Shown: positions 63,972-64,000 of the stretch, piece after piece
How positions within the stretch are numbered: the first letter of the stretch is position 1
Layout: each line of letters starts with the position of its first letter
NCBI RefSeq assembly: GCF_001005085.2
Contig: NZ_LBMU02000009.1
Span: 16,372 to 80,371, forward strand
Length of the DNA: 64,000 nt
Origin: Streptomyces humi
GTDB lineage: Bacteria; Actinomycetota; Actinomycetes; Streptomycetales; Streptomycetaceae
Reading direction: 5' to 3'
Program-made: the position numbers and the translations under genes
Notes under the pieces: generated by a model
Told to the model about the DNA's origin: nothing
Seen by the model: only the letters and a program-made list of their open reading frames with translations
The model's database searches: none

Positions 63972-64000
63972 CGCGAAAAGGCCCACGCCATATGGCGTGG
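63972..64000. terminator. Palindrome at the window edge, probable terminator of the next gene (partial)
   Basis: AAAAGGCCCACGCCAT begins a hairpin whose second arm ATGGCGTGG is cut by the window end. The visible part CCACGCCATATGGCGTGG is a perfect 18-bp palindrome. The preceding AAAA would be the T-tract for a minus-strand gene lying beyond the edge. Confidence 0.5.

Noticed and set aside
63983..64000. Attachment or restriction-type palindrome at the window end
   Set aside because: The perfect palindrome is the inner part of a hairpin preceded by AAAA and is better read as the terminator of a minus-strand gene outside the window.

Overview
The window is almost certainly chromosomal DNA of a Streptomyces or a close relative. 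It is very G+C-rich, uses many GTG and some TTG starts, has strong third-position G/C bias, and keeps gene neighbourhoods typical of the Streptomyces core: ftsE-ftsX, prfB, pkaB-pkaA, ohr-ohrR, the large NAD-glutamate dehydrogenase, secA, and hpf-comF-lpqB-mtrB-mtrA. No rRNA, tRNA, insertion sequence, prophage or CRISPR array was found. All identities come from reading translated sequence and motifs; no database was searched.

Layout. 1-4403: ftsE-ftsX and the first codons of a secreted peptidase (minus), a small zinc-ribbon membrane protein (plus), a sortase-type LAETG surface protein and prfB (minus). 4404-12241: two receptor-like Ser/Thr kinases (PkaB, PkaA; minus) diverge from a giant FHA plus FtsK/EccC-like ATPase protein (plus). 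12394-15963: a CUT1 sugar ABC transporter (lipoprotein and two permeases, no ATPase gene). 16119-26036: three tandem GT2-TagF fusion glycopolymer synthases followed by two polytopic membrane proteins. 26023-27054: Ohr and its repressor OhrR around palindromic operators. 27067-31301: two membrane GT-C glycosyltransferases (GT39-like, GT87-like) and galE. 31339-33397: an ECF41-type sigma factor with a DoxX partner and a near-perfect ECF41 promoter, then a TetR regulator. 33762-35547: a TagG/TagH-type polysaccharide exporter behind three 23-bp iterons. 35629-40566: gdhB. 41019-46276: HAD phosphatase, DUF6912, Rv3235-family protein, secA. 46543-49130: GNAT, YcaQ/AlkX-type glycosylase, LuxR-type response regulator. 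49337-56249: hpf, comF-type PRTase, lpqB, mtrB, mtrA. 56407-63915: PH-domain membrane protein, mtnA, and a tight five-gene operon (GPDPase membrane-domain protein, DUF4129, DUF4350, MoxR, DUF58).

Themes. Much of the window serves the cell envelope and division: FtsEX, the MtrAB-LpqB signalling system, SecA, a sortase substrate, teichoic-acid-type polymerases, an exporter and several membrane glycosyltransferases. The glycopolymer genes (16119-35547) are interrupted by stress-response modules but plausibly supply one or more wall polymers.

The most unusual feature at sequence level is the number of short GC-rich tandem repeats. At least eleven independent arrays lie in intergenic regions, leaders and coding linkers. 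Units inside genes are multiples of three (9, 12, 30, 33, 36 bp). Most purely intergenic units are free of that constraint, with 38, about 29 and 45 bp units as well as 24 bp.
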